DNA of 64,000 bases from Marasmius tenuissimus (taxonomy: Eukaryota; Basidiomycota; Agaricomycetes; Agaricales; Marasmiaceae), in the NCBI GenBank assembly GCA_029532415.1, contig JAQOTA010000053.1, forward strand, positions 6,014,001-6,078,000. Direction: 5' to 3'. Positions 21,767 to 33,370 of the stretch are shown piece after piece (the stretch's first letter is position 1; every line of letters begins with the position of its first letter). The position numbers and the translations under genes were made by a program. A model generated the notes under the pieces. It saw only the letters and a list, made by a program, of their open reading frames with translations. It was not told where the DNA came from and made no database searches.

Positions 21767-24415
21767 ATGCCGGAGATACCAGAAATTGACATCTACACTC
21801 AATACCTCAATTATGTGGCGCCCCTACTTCTTGAATACCCAATCCAAACGTCTTTTGCCGACGTTACCAATGCTGAATCGTCTTCCAGCGAATGCCCCGA
21901 GCCAGCCCGTCTTCCAACATGTCTACCGGTCGAACTTACTGTGGAACGCATTATAGAGATGGGGATGAAAAGAGGAAATCACGCAGGTGAGCTCAAATGA
22001 AAGCCTCAATCGAGTCCTTGAATATGAAATTACAGTCAGAGAGCAATTATCTGCTGCCAGTCACACCCAATATTCTAGGCCTACCGAATACATCCGGCCC
22101 AAATCAACTTGAAGATACCCGCCGTCACTGGCTGGCCCTTGATATACGATTTGACTGTGCTCTGCCCCACTCGCGCTGGTTTGTTCTTCAATTTCACGTG
22201 CGGAACATGAACAATCGAAAGCTTTTCCTGGCGGTACGTCCATTTCGACAGATGGAAATTTGTTCGTTCGATCTGCAGCTGACCGTCCGTTTTACCTCTC
22301 AGATTCAACCGCTTCTGCACACAAGTCCCAACGTCTTCAAGAAAAAAGTATGGACAGACAGTATCCTCTGCACCGTCAGTCGGTTTCATTGCATTCATTC
22401 CGTTCATTGTGCATTGGCTGAATCGTGATCTGTGCATCCAGAGCCGCAAGCGAGAGTCGAAAAATGGTGCTGAGACCGGCAGGCGGTTCAAGATCGCTCT
22501 CGCGCTCGACTTCAAGGAGTATGTTCTGGTGTTCTGCTCATGGGACAACTTGTTTGGGGTGAGTGCATTTGTTTTTTTTCATTCATAGAACTGTCTTAAC
22601 CGGCTACTGCAGATCAGATGGAGTTTCGATACCCCACCTGTTGAAGCCCAATGTCTACCGCACGTAGGCCCGACAGGTGGAGATCTGGGGACACCAACGG
22701 TGTATCGGTGCTTTCTCGAATCCGTCGCTCAATGGGCAGCTGACGTTTTTGCCTGCGGCTGTGGCCTGAACGATATCATCTATAAGGTGTTGCGTTATGC
22801 TCGGGGACCATGGAACGGTCTGGGAGTGTACACCACCTGTGAGGTGTTGTGGTATGCCGGTCAGCTCAGTGTCTTCTCTCATCACCGTAGACATCCTTGA
22901 TGACTCTCACAGGTTTATCCCCTTGGCTCACTCTCATCGCCGTAATAACCAACCCGTCGCGGTTGGCACGCCTCTGTGAGGGGTTCTTTGTGTTTATGCT
23001 TATGAGCCACTTGTATAATCGGTGAGCGAAGGTCGCGATTCAACGATATCGCCCTGATTGTTCCTACAGTCGCGCTCTGAAGCGGGTTCTGACCGACACT
23101 CGAGATTCCATCACTCTCAATGCAACCTTGGAAGAGGTTCTGGATTACTCCAAGAGCCATCTTATTGTTTACGGGCGATCAGACGTCAAAGTCTCCAATT
23201 GGGTACGGAATGAATTGGACAACCCGGTAGGCAGATTTCGGATCTCTGCGTACTTGAACTGAGAGACTGACATGCACACAGAAGGGGATGGACGTCTACG
23301 AATACTGCCTTACTGAAGCTTACTATGACCAACCGGGGCACCTGGGCTATATGATATGGCAGAAATCCACCCACGACTCATTACAGACACACAACGATCC
23401 CATCGCCCAATTCTTCTTGACGCGTCTGTTGCAAGTGGACGGTGATCTCGGAAAGTTTTTCAAACGGAAGGCCCCTCCCACCCGTAAGTGTGTTGTCCTC
23501 CAACCGACCATTCATAATCCCTGACGAATACCTTAGCGACAGTAATGATAACTCACCTGCCTTCACAGCCGCCCACATCCCGCAAGAAGGGGAAGAACTG
23601 TTCATACTCCATTCCTACGATGCTCTATCGACCAGATGGTCATTCCCTCTGGACCCTCATTAAAAACTCGACATACTATGCTCCGCCTCCGCCTTCACCT
23701 CCCCCACCCAGACCACTGGACACAATATCAATCAAAAAGCGTTCAACCGCCAAGCAGAAACGTTCGCAACTGAAACAACCAAAGAAGCGTCAGTCAAGGA
23801 AACCTCAGCTGGCGAAAGGGGTCAAGTTGCAGTTGAGTGAGTCGCCGCCATGCTTCGCTTGTTTTTCCCTGCGCCAATATTTGTTCATAGTGGATCCCAC
23901 GACAGACGAGTATCGTTCGACCAAATTGATAGCCTACGTCAAATGTGAAACGAAGCATTGGACCGTAGGACCATTGGACTTCTGCGGCGTTGCAAAAGTG
24001 ATTGTTCATGGGAAAAAACGGTGAGCTTTGCCTTTATATGCAATGTCTACGAGCAATTACTGACGGTTCTATCAGCTATCTCATGTACAGCGACTCACAT
24101 AGCTGGTCAGACACTGCGCAGGATATTTATGGATATCGCGAATCGTTGCGGCAGTATGAAGGAAATCTCAAGCGGGCACGCACTGGCATTCAGAAGCGGC
24201 TACTGGATCAACGAAGGTTGGAGGTACGGAAGAGGACCCGGGAACGTAAAAGCAGACAACGGAAAGAGGGAAGGGATGTCAACGAGGAGGGATTAGGGAA
24301 TGACCGTCCAAAGCGACCACGCGCCCCACGGGTTTCTGCTGACCAGGCCATTGTGGCCATGTCTCAAGGACTGACTGCACTACCACGGGCTTCACGTAGT
24401 CAAAATATGTCGTAA
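21767..24415 (+). CDS. larger accessory gene of unknown function in the Plavaka element
   Basis: A multi-exon gene from ATG 21767 (MPEIPEIDIYTQYLNYVAPL) to TAA 24413-24415. First exons: 21767-21986, 22040-22233 and then LTVRFTSQIQPLLHTSPNVF. The 3' border at 22039 is chosen because it alone gives an open frame. Later exons read FKIALALDFKEYVLVFCSWD, VYRCFLESVAQWAADVFACG, GMDVYEYCLTEAYYDQPGHL, a Pro- and Lys-rich linker, DEYRSTKLIAYVKCETKHWT and YLMYSDSHSWSDTAQDIYGY. The C-terminus is a long basic helix rich in Arg and Lys, suggesting nucleic-acid binding. No known domain is recognised. It ends 146 bp before the transposase gene on the same strand. Confidence 0.6.
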
Positions 24416-24561
24416 CATACAGAGGATTCGGGGCATATGTTAATATTGATTTTACTCTCACATCTGCGTTCGTTCTGAACTCTGAAGAGCATGAGCCTTG
24501 TGTTTTCTGTTGTGACATGTGACCGTGCCCCTGTCACTTCAACACTCAACCCACCAACGCG

Positions 24562-27500
24562 ATGCCTCAATACACAAGCACGATTGAGCCAACAGTGGAC
24601 ACTGCTGGTGAGGGAGGTTCTCTGTATTGTGAGCATCAATACTGATATGATCTTATAGTCTGGGAAACGCGTAGAGTCGATGGTCAATGGAAAATATTTT
24701 GCAAACCTTGCAATGACAACCTCTTGATGCCCGGAGGTCGGAATCCTTACACGGAGGCACAACACGAACGAGGTTCTCAGCACCAAGCCAAACTCCAACG
24801 ATTTAACTCCGAACCCAGGCATGAATTGAACAGAATATTCGATTTGGACACCCCGTTCACCCCTGCCGTCCCTATACGGGACAAATTCGACTATGCCGCA
24901 ACCACGCTCATTCAATCATTTGTCCCCTCGATCCAGCCACGCGAAAGCCTTCCAGACTTCTCTGTCTACGACAATCCCGATAATGAGGATCCGATGCCCA
25001 CAAGCTTCTGGGACATGAATGCCTTGGGGGATGACGACCACTTTCAACGAGCCGCAGATGAAGGATGTGCGATATCAGACCTTTTGGCTAGAGTCGCGGG
25101 GGCAATGGCGAATGGACCGGAAGAAGAAATGGAGTTCAATCCGGACGCAATCAATTCAGATGATGAGGGAGGTGAGGCAGATAGGCTGGAGGGAGAGACT
25201 GAGGATGAGGAACAAAATGGAGGTGAGTGTTATCATAGCTTTTGGATGCTAACACTCATGCTTGACAGAACCGGTATTTCTTGGGCAGGCTTCGAAACGA
25301 AGGCGGATGGAGGTGGATCAGTTACACGAGTGGTTCCCTTGGGACAGCCGGCTGGTATGTTACAACCCGCCTTTTGATTCATGGTTTTGACGCTGGCCGA
25401 AGACATGCACACTCGATATTCTGATGCATCTCCCTCGTTCTGTATTCTCATCGCGTCAATTGGATCTCTTCCTATGGCTTCTCCGTATCAACGGCGTTCA
25501 GGATGTCCCGTCAACCAAGACCATGAAAGACTTGAATGCAAACCTCCAAAAACTCTTTGGGATTCAGACCTACCGTTACAAAGGAGCATTCGGTCACATA
25601 TATTATGTGAACAGCTTTGCAGACATCATATCACAGGTGCTATTTCATCCTCAGTTTTGCTGCACTAGGAAACATGATAATCTGAACATGTAATACAGGA
25701 AATGTCCAATCCGAAGGTTCGACCGAACCTGTCCTTTTATCCCGAAGCCGCTGGAAGCTATCTCGGGGATGCACGCCAAGCTGAACGATGGCTCAAGGAA
25801 ATGGATGACGACGAACTCACCCCAATGGTGCGACTGGGCACTGGAAACGCCGCACAAGACTTTTACATCTTCGAGCCCACATTACTCCGGGATGGTTCGG
25901 TCTGGATGCCACGAAGATGGTATCAGAAGAAGAAGGGGAATATGAGGGTATTTGTTGGGCGCTGTTGGAAGATGGTCCCGGTCATGAGCAACGACCGTCA
26001 GATGTCATGGTGAGTGTTGACCAATGAGGAGGGTGAGTTTGAGCAAGACGAATTCCTCCGCTCGTTTCCAGCACTTGCTGGCCATGAACACCATTATCAA
26101 CTTCCAGCACCTGTAACCAAGATATCCGGTAGGAACATATCGAGATTTCGTACGATCCAGGCTGATCAAAATCAACAGACGTGGTGGCTCCGTGCGGGAA
26201 TACGATACCATGGACACTCACTGAGCCTGTGAAAGGGAACCGGTGGCGTGCATTAGCAAAAGGGCATCGAGTCGCATCGTTCTTAATTTGGCTGTATTGC
26301 GACGACACGTCGGGCAACACCTCGAAACGTTGGAACGAACACAATAGTTTCCTGTTCACAGCCGCCGGTCTCAATCGCACCGAGGTTTCAAAGGAGTACA
26401 ACATTCATTTCCTGTGTACCTCCAATACAGCGCCGCCATTAGAGATGATGGATGGGGTCGTTGATCAGATACAGTAAGTGGAGGTGTATCTGGGTGTGAG
26501 ACATTGCACTGACTCGCATCACAGAGATGGCCAGACTCATGGTATCTGGGCATGGGATGGGGAGCTGGATGAGCCGGTTCTCTTGCTCCCAGCTGTACTG
26601 GCACTGCTAGGTGACAACCCTATGCAGTCCGAATTCGCCTGTCACATTGGCCTTCGTGGGAAACTGTTCTGCCGCGCATGCAAGGTCAAGGGGAAAGACA
26701 GCAAGGCTGCTCATGCTAACGGCGAGAAGAGCGATACAGAGACCTCCTCAGCGGAGAGCTCAGCAGATGAGGAGGGCAATGATAGTGAAAGTGAGAGTGA
26801 GAGTGATGACAGTGATGACAGCGATGATTCTTCTGTAGGAAGTAAAGGTGGAAAGAAGAAGAAAAAGCGGAAGAAATTTGTGGAATCGCTCGAGGCAATG
26901 AAACGGCGAGTGTTTGATTTCATCAAGGTGAGTTGCCAGGTTTCATAGTAGCGATACACTGAGTCATATGTCCTCTAGCCCGGTGAGCCCCGCATCAAAG
27001 ACGAAACGGTGAAACAGCTGGGAGACCACTTCCAGATGGCACAGACACTAGGGACCATCACCAAAATGAAGGCAGAACGAACCAGAACAGGGCTGAAGGA
27101 CACGTACCAAATGTTCTTCGTCAATCGCCTCGTCAACTCATACAAGGGGCGGCGAACCCTTCACACCAAGACGACGGCTCTGAATCATGCGAAAAGTACA
27201 CTACCCAAGGAGACAATGAGTCCGGTCTGGAGGATACGAGGTAATGTTGTTTGTTTACTGCCAGTGTGCCGGCTGTTGAAGGGTCAATACAGGTCTGAAT
27301 CCACATTCGGACACTCCCGTGGAAATCCTCCATGTCGTTCTGCTAGGCTTCGTCAAGTACCTATGGAGAGACGTAATCCAGAATCAGATCAAGAAGAAGG
27401 ATGTAAAGATGGCGGAACTATCTGCGCGTCTGAGCTCAGCAAACATAGAGGGTTTGGGTCTTCCTTCATTTCTCGCTGGCGACACTCTCACGAAGTATTA

Positions 27501-29565
27501 TGGCTCGTTGACTGGAGGGGACTTTCGGAAGTTGGCTCAGGTAGCGCCCTTTGTTCTGCATGGGCTGGTATCAAAGGAGTGTTATGAGACTTGGATTGTA
27601 CTTTCTAAACTGATACCTCTCATCTGGCAGCCCGAAATTGTAGATCTGCCGCAGTATCTGGTGAGCTGGATTGTCAGTTGGGGTCCATAGGAAATTAACA
27701 AAGCCGTACAGGAAACTCTTGAGGCCGAAATCCAGAACTTTCTGGTTCATGCAGCCAAATGGAGCATTCGATGGTTCAACAAACCTAAATTTCACATCCT
27801 TGTTCACCTTCCCGCCCACATACGTCGTTTTGGCCCAGCTATTTTATTTGCGACCGAATCGTTTGAGTCCTACAATGCCGTTATACGCTGTAAAAGCACA
27901 CACTCAAATCGACAAGCACCATCCCGTGACATCGCGTTTGCATTTGCGCAGGGCAACCGATTGCGACATCTGCTGAGTGGAGGCAAAGTCCTCCTTCGAG
28001 GGGCTGTACATTGGACAAGGGAGCTTGATGATGCAAAGGCGAAGTTTGATAACCCCGACCTACCTCAAAGTCAACGCGTCACGGATGTCCAGCTTTATTT
28101 CAAGCACTGCACGGTCAACCGAAACGATTGGGTGACAGTGGGACCTCGACCGCGTGAGGTGGTGAAATACTCACAAGAGCCCGTTGGTCGGTACCTGGGT
28201 TTGACAAGCAAGTGTGGTGAAGAAGGTGAGGGCTGCGAGACTGTGGTTCACGCTGTGCTAATATCCGCCCTAGGTCACTGTGAATTCGACGGCGATTCAC
28301 GTTATTTGCCCTTCTCAAGGACCAGATCTTGTCATCACAGCTGTAGATTACCGCTACTGCAAGAGAGAGAGAGGCTGGACGATGAAGTCAAGAACCTGCG
28401 GGTTGTGAGGAGGATACGACTTGACAATGGCGATAAGGTGGGGACGGGGACATATGTCATTGTCAAACTGCCACCAGGAAGCTCATCCACAGCAGAACGG
28501 CAAAGATCGACACTTTCCGTGGCGAATGTGATGGAGGTTCTGTACCACCGTGATGGCTGGGAAAGTGTTCTAGTCCGAATTTTCGCAGCGGGCCCTGAGG
28601 TGTCACTGCATGGAATGCCGCGTCTGAGGCCCGTTGAGCCAGAAGTTTGCATGGCTCTCAATAGAGCGGTGAGTTTGATCTTATGTTGTTGGATCACGGT
28701 TTTTGATAGTCAAGATAAGGATGTTCTGTGCTCAGTCAATGTTTAACACGACTGTATCAAGCACAAATGCAAGGTCCAGCAAACAGCCATCATACGCCAG
28801 GAGAGACATGAAACGGGGCTCCGGCGAGGGAAGGTCACTCATCAAGGTAACCCCAGTGACATTGTATTGAACACAGCCCAGATGCGGGATGCAAAATACG
28901 TTCAGAGGTTTCGTGTTTCGCCGGCGGCTTTACCGGTCACGGAGACAATTGAAGCAAGTGCGATTCGTGAATGTGCTACGTTACAAAAAGTGGCCCAGAC
29001 GGCGGCCCTTGTAGGAGTGCAGCCTGGGGATCCCTCACCAGAGCCACTATTCCCACCTCAGCAGCCTTCGGATCCCCTGCAGCCTTCGAACCACCAAGAG
29101 TCCCCTCTACAGCCCCCAGACCAACGACCACCCAACTCTCCACAGCCTTCTGGCTCTCAATCACAAACTCAGCCACCACCGCTTCGAAAACCCCGTGCAC
29201 GTAAGCCTCGCAAGGACTCTCAACCCCAGACCCAATCACTACAGCAACAACCACATCAACAACTACGACCACAACCGCGACCTCGCAAGCGCCGTACGCA
29301 AAAAGGTTCGCCTCTCACTCCCACTCCGCTGGATTTACCTGGGCAGCGTTCCACTCAAACATCCTCGTCACTGCCAACCCCCACTTCACAACCAACCGAC
29401 TCACTGGTCAGACCGCTCGATGGCCCCTCTCTCACACCTGAAGATCCGGATATTGCTCAGAATCGATTGGCAGACGGACCCATTCATCCAGATCCTCCAT
29501 GGGGCCATGCCCTGCCCGCACAACGGCCGCCTCGTCAGCCAAGTCGCCTTCGTCATCCGATTTGA
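24562..29565 (+). CDS. Plavaka-type transposase (CACTA-like)
   Basis: First exons: 24562-24607, 24659-25222 and 25269-25354; later introns are short. The N-terminus holds a zinc-finger-like WKIFCKPCNDN with a following His (QHERGSQHQ). The conserved core of basidiomycete Plavaka proteins follows: LDILMHLPRSVFSSRQLDLF, FGHIYYVNSFADIISQEMSN, RPNLSFYPEAAGSYLGDARQ, LIWLYCDDTSGNTSKRWNEH with APPLEMMDGVVDQI, QSEFACHIGLRGKLFCRACK, an acidic Ser/Asp run, VEILHVVLLGFVKYLWRDVI and GPAILFATESFESYNAVIR. The last ~230 residues are Pro/Gln-rich. A TAA at 28744-28746 sits inside what looks like a conserved SVNV[stop]HDCIKHKC stretch. It is either a nonsense change or part of a longer intron. Family assignment rests on remembered family motifs. 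Confidence 0.78.
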
Positions 29566-29735
29566 CAGGTTGTTTCCCTTTTTGTACAATGTGTAATGTG
29601 GATTATATCATACAACGAATAATGATTTCACATTTTTCCACTTTTCCGCGTTGAACCCATAATTTCGTGAATTTCCAATGATCTACGGACAAGAACCGGG
29701 TCGTCCTGTGCGAATTTTGCCCGAACGTGAATTTC

Positions 29736-29765
29736 GGGTTAAATCCAATCTAACGTCTGGCCGTG
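29736..29765 (-). repeat. putative terminal inverted repeat, right
   Basis: Read inward this gives CACGGCCAGACGTTAGATTG, matching the left end at 16385. A TA follows at 29766-29767. Several mismatches make the call moderate. Confidence 0.62.
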
Positions 29766-30025
29766 TAATGTACTTAAAAGTTGGCGACTTCAGATGCGGT
29801 GAATAAGTGAATTTCATCCATGTTTCCTGGCTGTGGATTGATTACTCCGTATGCAGGCACGCAAAAAAGAACGATGTGGATCCAGTGCTCACAGTGCGAA
29901 TGAGTACAGGAGCCTTCCCGGTAACTTCAAGCCGCCTCTTCATCCCTCTAACAATTCCTTCAGCCACACCAACATCATCGCAATCAGCCTATACACGCCG
30001 ACTGATGTTTTTATCAAGTAGGTCA

Positions 30026-30345
30026 TCAGAGAGTACCGCTCACCATCGCTATCACAACGTCCGCCTCCATTAAATCCTGATCCTCGGATTGCGACCTGGC
30101 GACAGGCCACAGCTTTGACACTGAATTCGTGGGTGAGCTTTTTGGCCTTGATTGAATCGCGGACAATCGCACGAAACTCGTATCTCGAGAGTACATTCGG
30201 AAGGTTGAGAAGGGCACTGAGGACGTTTCCTCCAACATAACCTAACGAGATACTATTGAGTATATGATGCAGCAGGCTATCACTGCCGGAAACCTGCCCG
30301 TGGCCCCGGTGATGAGGACGGTGATTTTGGAAGTTGAGGGGACAT
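30026..30345 (-). pseudogene. relic of an NmrA/epimerase-type NAD(P)-binding gene
   Basis: On the minus strand one frame reads STSKITVLITGATG and, after a short intron ending in TTAG, YVGGNVLSALLNLPNVLSRY and EFRAIVRDSIKAKKLTHEF. Together these form the Rossmann GATGYVGG fingerprint of NmrA-like and epimerase proteins. The two halves are not in a frame compatible with any splice site seen. Downstream the expected EADVVIAM stretch lies in yet another frame. At least two frame breaks are therefore present and no further exons of the family follow. It is a 5' fragment of a dead gene. Confidence 0.6.
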
Positions 30346-30789
30346 GATTCGTTTTGGTCGGCTTCTGACGGAGTAGTAATATGGGTTGCTACGTTTATAA
30401 TACAGAGGACCAACACATCTGGAAAAGGTGAGGCAATTAGCCAATCGAACGTCCAGACATAATGTCGATCACCTCAGGACGCTCGAATTCGCGCCGTGAA
30501 GGTGGTAAGGACATATTATCATCATTTATGCCATGTCATTCTGTGACCATCGCAATCTTGGCTCTCGTCTGCACTTGGCATGTTGAACTGTACAGCGCGT
30601 ACCCGGGGTCCCGGACATGAGTTCTTTGCAATCCGTGATATGTGTTTCTCGAGTCCAGGCTGGAGCTCGTTCTCTGTCACTTATGCCCTTTCTCTCGTTA
30701 CTTTGAGATACGAAGTACCCTTCGCCCGTGCTGCTGCGAGACGTTTTTGAAGGGGTGCGCATTTGACTGATACCGGATAATACATCGTG

Positions 30790-33370
30790 CTATATATTAT
30801 TGTCTGCATTTGGACCCCCCATTTCCGTCTGTCCACCGTCATCAGTATCCCCATAACTTCTCGACGAGCTTACGACGACGTTTGGGTCATTCCTTACAGA
30901 AATGTGTTCATCTTCGCTTATGGGTACTCCCCTGTCCTCAATATGCGGCGAAAGTTTTTGGTCAGACGGACTCTTCAATCCATCTCTGTCGCCACTGCCT
31001 CCTGCTGTATTGTCCATTGGAATGGAAGTGGCGAAGTACCCTTCCGTAAGCCCTCGAGTGAGTCTGATATGCTCCAAAGCTTTGATCCACGCGATCCAAT
31101 CTTGAACATTCAAGTCGAGTCGGTCCTCCATCATCCGATGATTAATGAAGCTCATCAGGCTCAGGCCCGCTGAAGACATTATGACAGGGTCGACGTGGGT
31201 GTGGAATCGGTCACTGGTGAAATATAGCCTGTAACCATTGACGTGCTTGGAGAGAATCCCAACAAGGGCCTCCTTCTGGGACGACTCAGCTGTGCTCCAG
31301 TGCTCCATGAAAGTGTTTAGATATCCAAAATCAGTTTCCGGTCCAACGAGCCCGGAGGAAGGACTATTCAACGCGTCCTCGAGCCTTGAAAGCGGTAGGG
31401 GGAAGTAACCTGGAAGGGGTCTGAAGTAACCTGTGGGCAGTCGGTGAACACGGCGCACAATATCTGTTGCGTCAATCCAGAGTGCCTCAGAGCTATCGCC
31501 ATGAGGGACTTGAAAGATGTTTCTATCGATGATAATCGTGTTCATCTGTGACAGAAACTTGACCCCGGCCTCGGAGTTGAAAAAGTGCGAACTAGTGGTT
31601 GTGGTAGGCGTATTGAGTGTGTAGTCGGGGGCGGATGATATAATATACTGTGCTAGATGGTGCATCAGCATCGCCCAATACCCGGCCTTAGTGGATGGGC
31701 TCTGGGACATCCGTCCTAAAAGAGCCCAGAGCCCAGATCCGAGATCCATGGTTTCTGGGCTCTTCATGAATTCGTCGATCTGACGAAAGGAAACAGGGAA
31801 GCCCAGAACAGGAGTTCGAACCTCGTTGAACCGTGATTTTCTGTACAACCGCATGGTGTTCAGTGTATCCGATTCCGACGGTTGTAGCAGTACATGATTA
31901 TAGTGCAGGAGCTGAGTGAACAACTTGGTCCGTTTTACGGATTCCAAGAAGATCCCTTGGTCAAACGTCAAAAAATTTTCCTTGGAAAAATCGTGGAGTG
32001 TAGTTGTAATATCCGCGCTCGTCCATTCTCTTTCTGGCGGAAAGAACCATCTATCCAGTACCGCTGGCATGACAAGGTGTATGGGGAGAGTCCCCAAGAT
32101 ATTCTGGAGATGCGGAAGCATGATTGGGGTGTCTCGGAGCTCTGCGACCAGCCAGCGGAATGCGTTGAGCTCATGAAACGGAGGAGCCAAGTCGACATTT
32201 GAGCGTTGGATGGCCTCGAGGTCTACAGACGACCAATTCATGAAACTACTCATTGCCCCAGTAAAAGCCCATCTCTCCTTCCTATATAGACAAGATTTCC
32301 ACTCCTGGCGACGGATCATATACAACGCGCGAAGGAAACCTGGGAGGAATGAGATGGATCTGAGGATCTTGAACGCAGCCCAAGCCTGTGGGGACTTGTA
32401 AGGGCAGACGAGCTCCGTGGGAGGTAGTTTCGAAGCGAAATCGATTGCTGAGTAAGTATACTGTCCTATACGTCCTCCCCTAAGCTCCGGTGTTATCTGA
32501 AGCGCTTGGCGGATAATGTCGACACCAGGAGCAATCGTAGTTCCCAAGTAGAATAGACTGGCGGCCCCAATAACCATCAGCGCGAGGGCAAATGGAACTG
32601 GATGACGAGCCCATAGCAATTCAAGCACCCCTGCAAGAAAGAGAAAAAGGGCGATCTCGAGAAGGATTGGAAGAGAGGCAAGAATGGTCGGAACGTGCCA
32701 TTTTTCGAGGCTCTCGTGACGGAGCCAGCGCAGCGTGAGTGCTTCCGCTGGCGTGCGTGTATGAGTAGGGCGTCGATGCTCCCGGAGCCACTGCTTGCAA
32801 AGGAGGCCAAACAGTGCGTCGACAAGCGCAATGATGAGGCTCAAGAACCAAAGGGTATTGATTCGGACATTCGACGCCGATGCCTCGAACACCACGGGAG
32901 TAGGGACTGTGTTGTTCATCTGCTGGGAAATTTGTCGAAGTAACGCGACAGTCGCATCTTCTGGCCCTTCTTCTAGCCACTGGTAAGACTCGATGGTGAA
33001 TGCTGTGACTACTGCTGAAAACAAACCGGCCTAAATAACGAGTTGAGGCCAATCAAGTCATCGAAGATTAATTCACGTACGAAGACCAGCAACGTGTCGA
33101 TGTCCTCTTTCCACCCGTGCAACACTCCCTCGTCTATCCCACCGACCTCCTTCATCACCGCTTCCCAGGACCTCTCAGGGGTGGGTTTCTTGTAATCCTA
33201 ATCCGGCTTTGAGCGTCGCAGAAAGTTGTAGTTATTACATGTACCCACCGGATAATCGGGAGCTTTGGTATCTTCAGCCTTGAGATTGGCCGAGCTACAG
33301 TTCTGTCTTTCCTCCTTAGCATCACGACTCGTTGTGGTGGCGTCCCTATCTTTTCGTAGGCGATGAGATG
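30790..33370 (-). CDS. DUF6535 domain protein, copy 2
   Basis: A minus-strand paralogue of the genes at 2005 and 61250. Supported exons are 33370-33249 (5' limit tentative), 33197-33081 (117 nt, the same length as in the other copies) and 33030-30790. They are separated by introns of 51 and 50 nt. The start codon was not found. The order is KPTPERSWEAVMKEV, GWKEDIDTLLVF, AGLFSAVVTAFTIESYQW, then hydrophobic segments VRINTLWFLSLIIALVDALF, ILLEIALFLFLAGVLELLW and ALALMVIGAASLFYLGTTI. A long soluble region follows, with a tail MGGPNADNNI that resembles the tail of copy 1. The frame is uninterrupted, which argues for a functional gene. Function is unknown; it probably sits in a membrane. Confidence 0.85.

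Larger units (their letters stand above)
16385..29765 (+). mobile_element. Plavaka-type (CACTA-like) element, 13.4 kb, four genes
   Basis: The limits are drawn from an imperfect inverted repeat. The left end CACAGCCGGACGTT at 16385 matches CACGGCCAGACGTT read inward from 29765. Similarity goes on for about 30 bp (21 of 30 identical) and is flanked by TA on both sides. The CAC...GTG ends suit a CACTA-like element. Close to the left end there are two direct copies and one inverted copy of CACCCGG-type subterminal repeats. Inside lie a minus-strand gene (17911-19772), two plus-strand genes of unknown function (19982-20787 and 21767-24415) and the Plavaka transposase (24562-29565). That all four genes belong to one element is inferred from their position between these ends. 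Confidence 0.65.

Noticed and set aside
17911..24415. TET/JBP dioxygenase or KDZ transposase as cargo of the large element
   Set aside because: Fungal transposons of this kind sometimes carry such genes, but no HxD...H iron-binding pattern or KDZ catalytic motif is visible in the accessory genes.
26711..26959. Ser/Leu repeat protein on the minus strand
   Set aside because: Antisense shadow of the acidic Ser/Asp run in the Plavaka transposase.
16383..29768. 3-bp target duplication of the Plavaka element
   Set aside because: The flanks are TTA and TAA, so only TA is shared; a 3-bp duplication is not supported as written.
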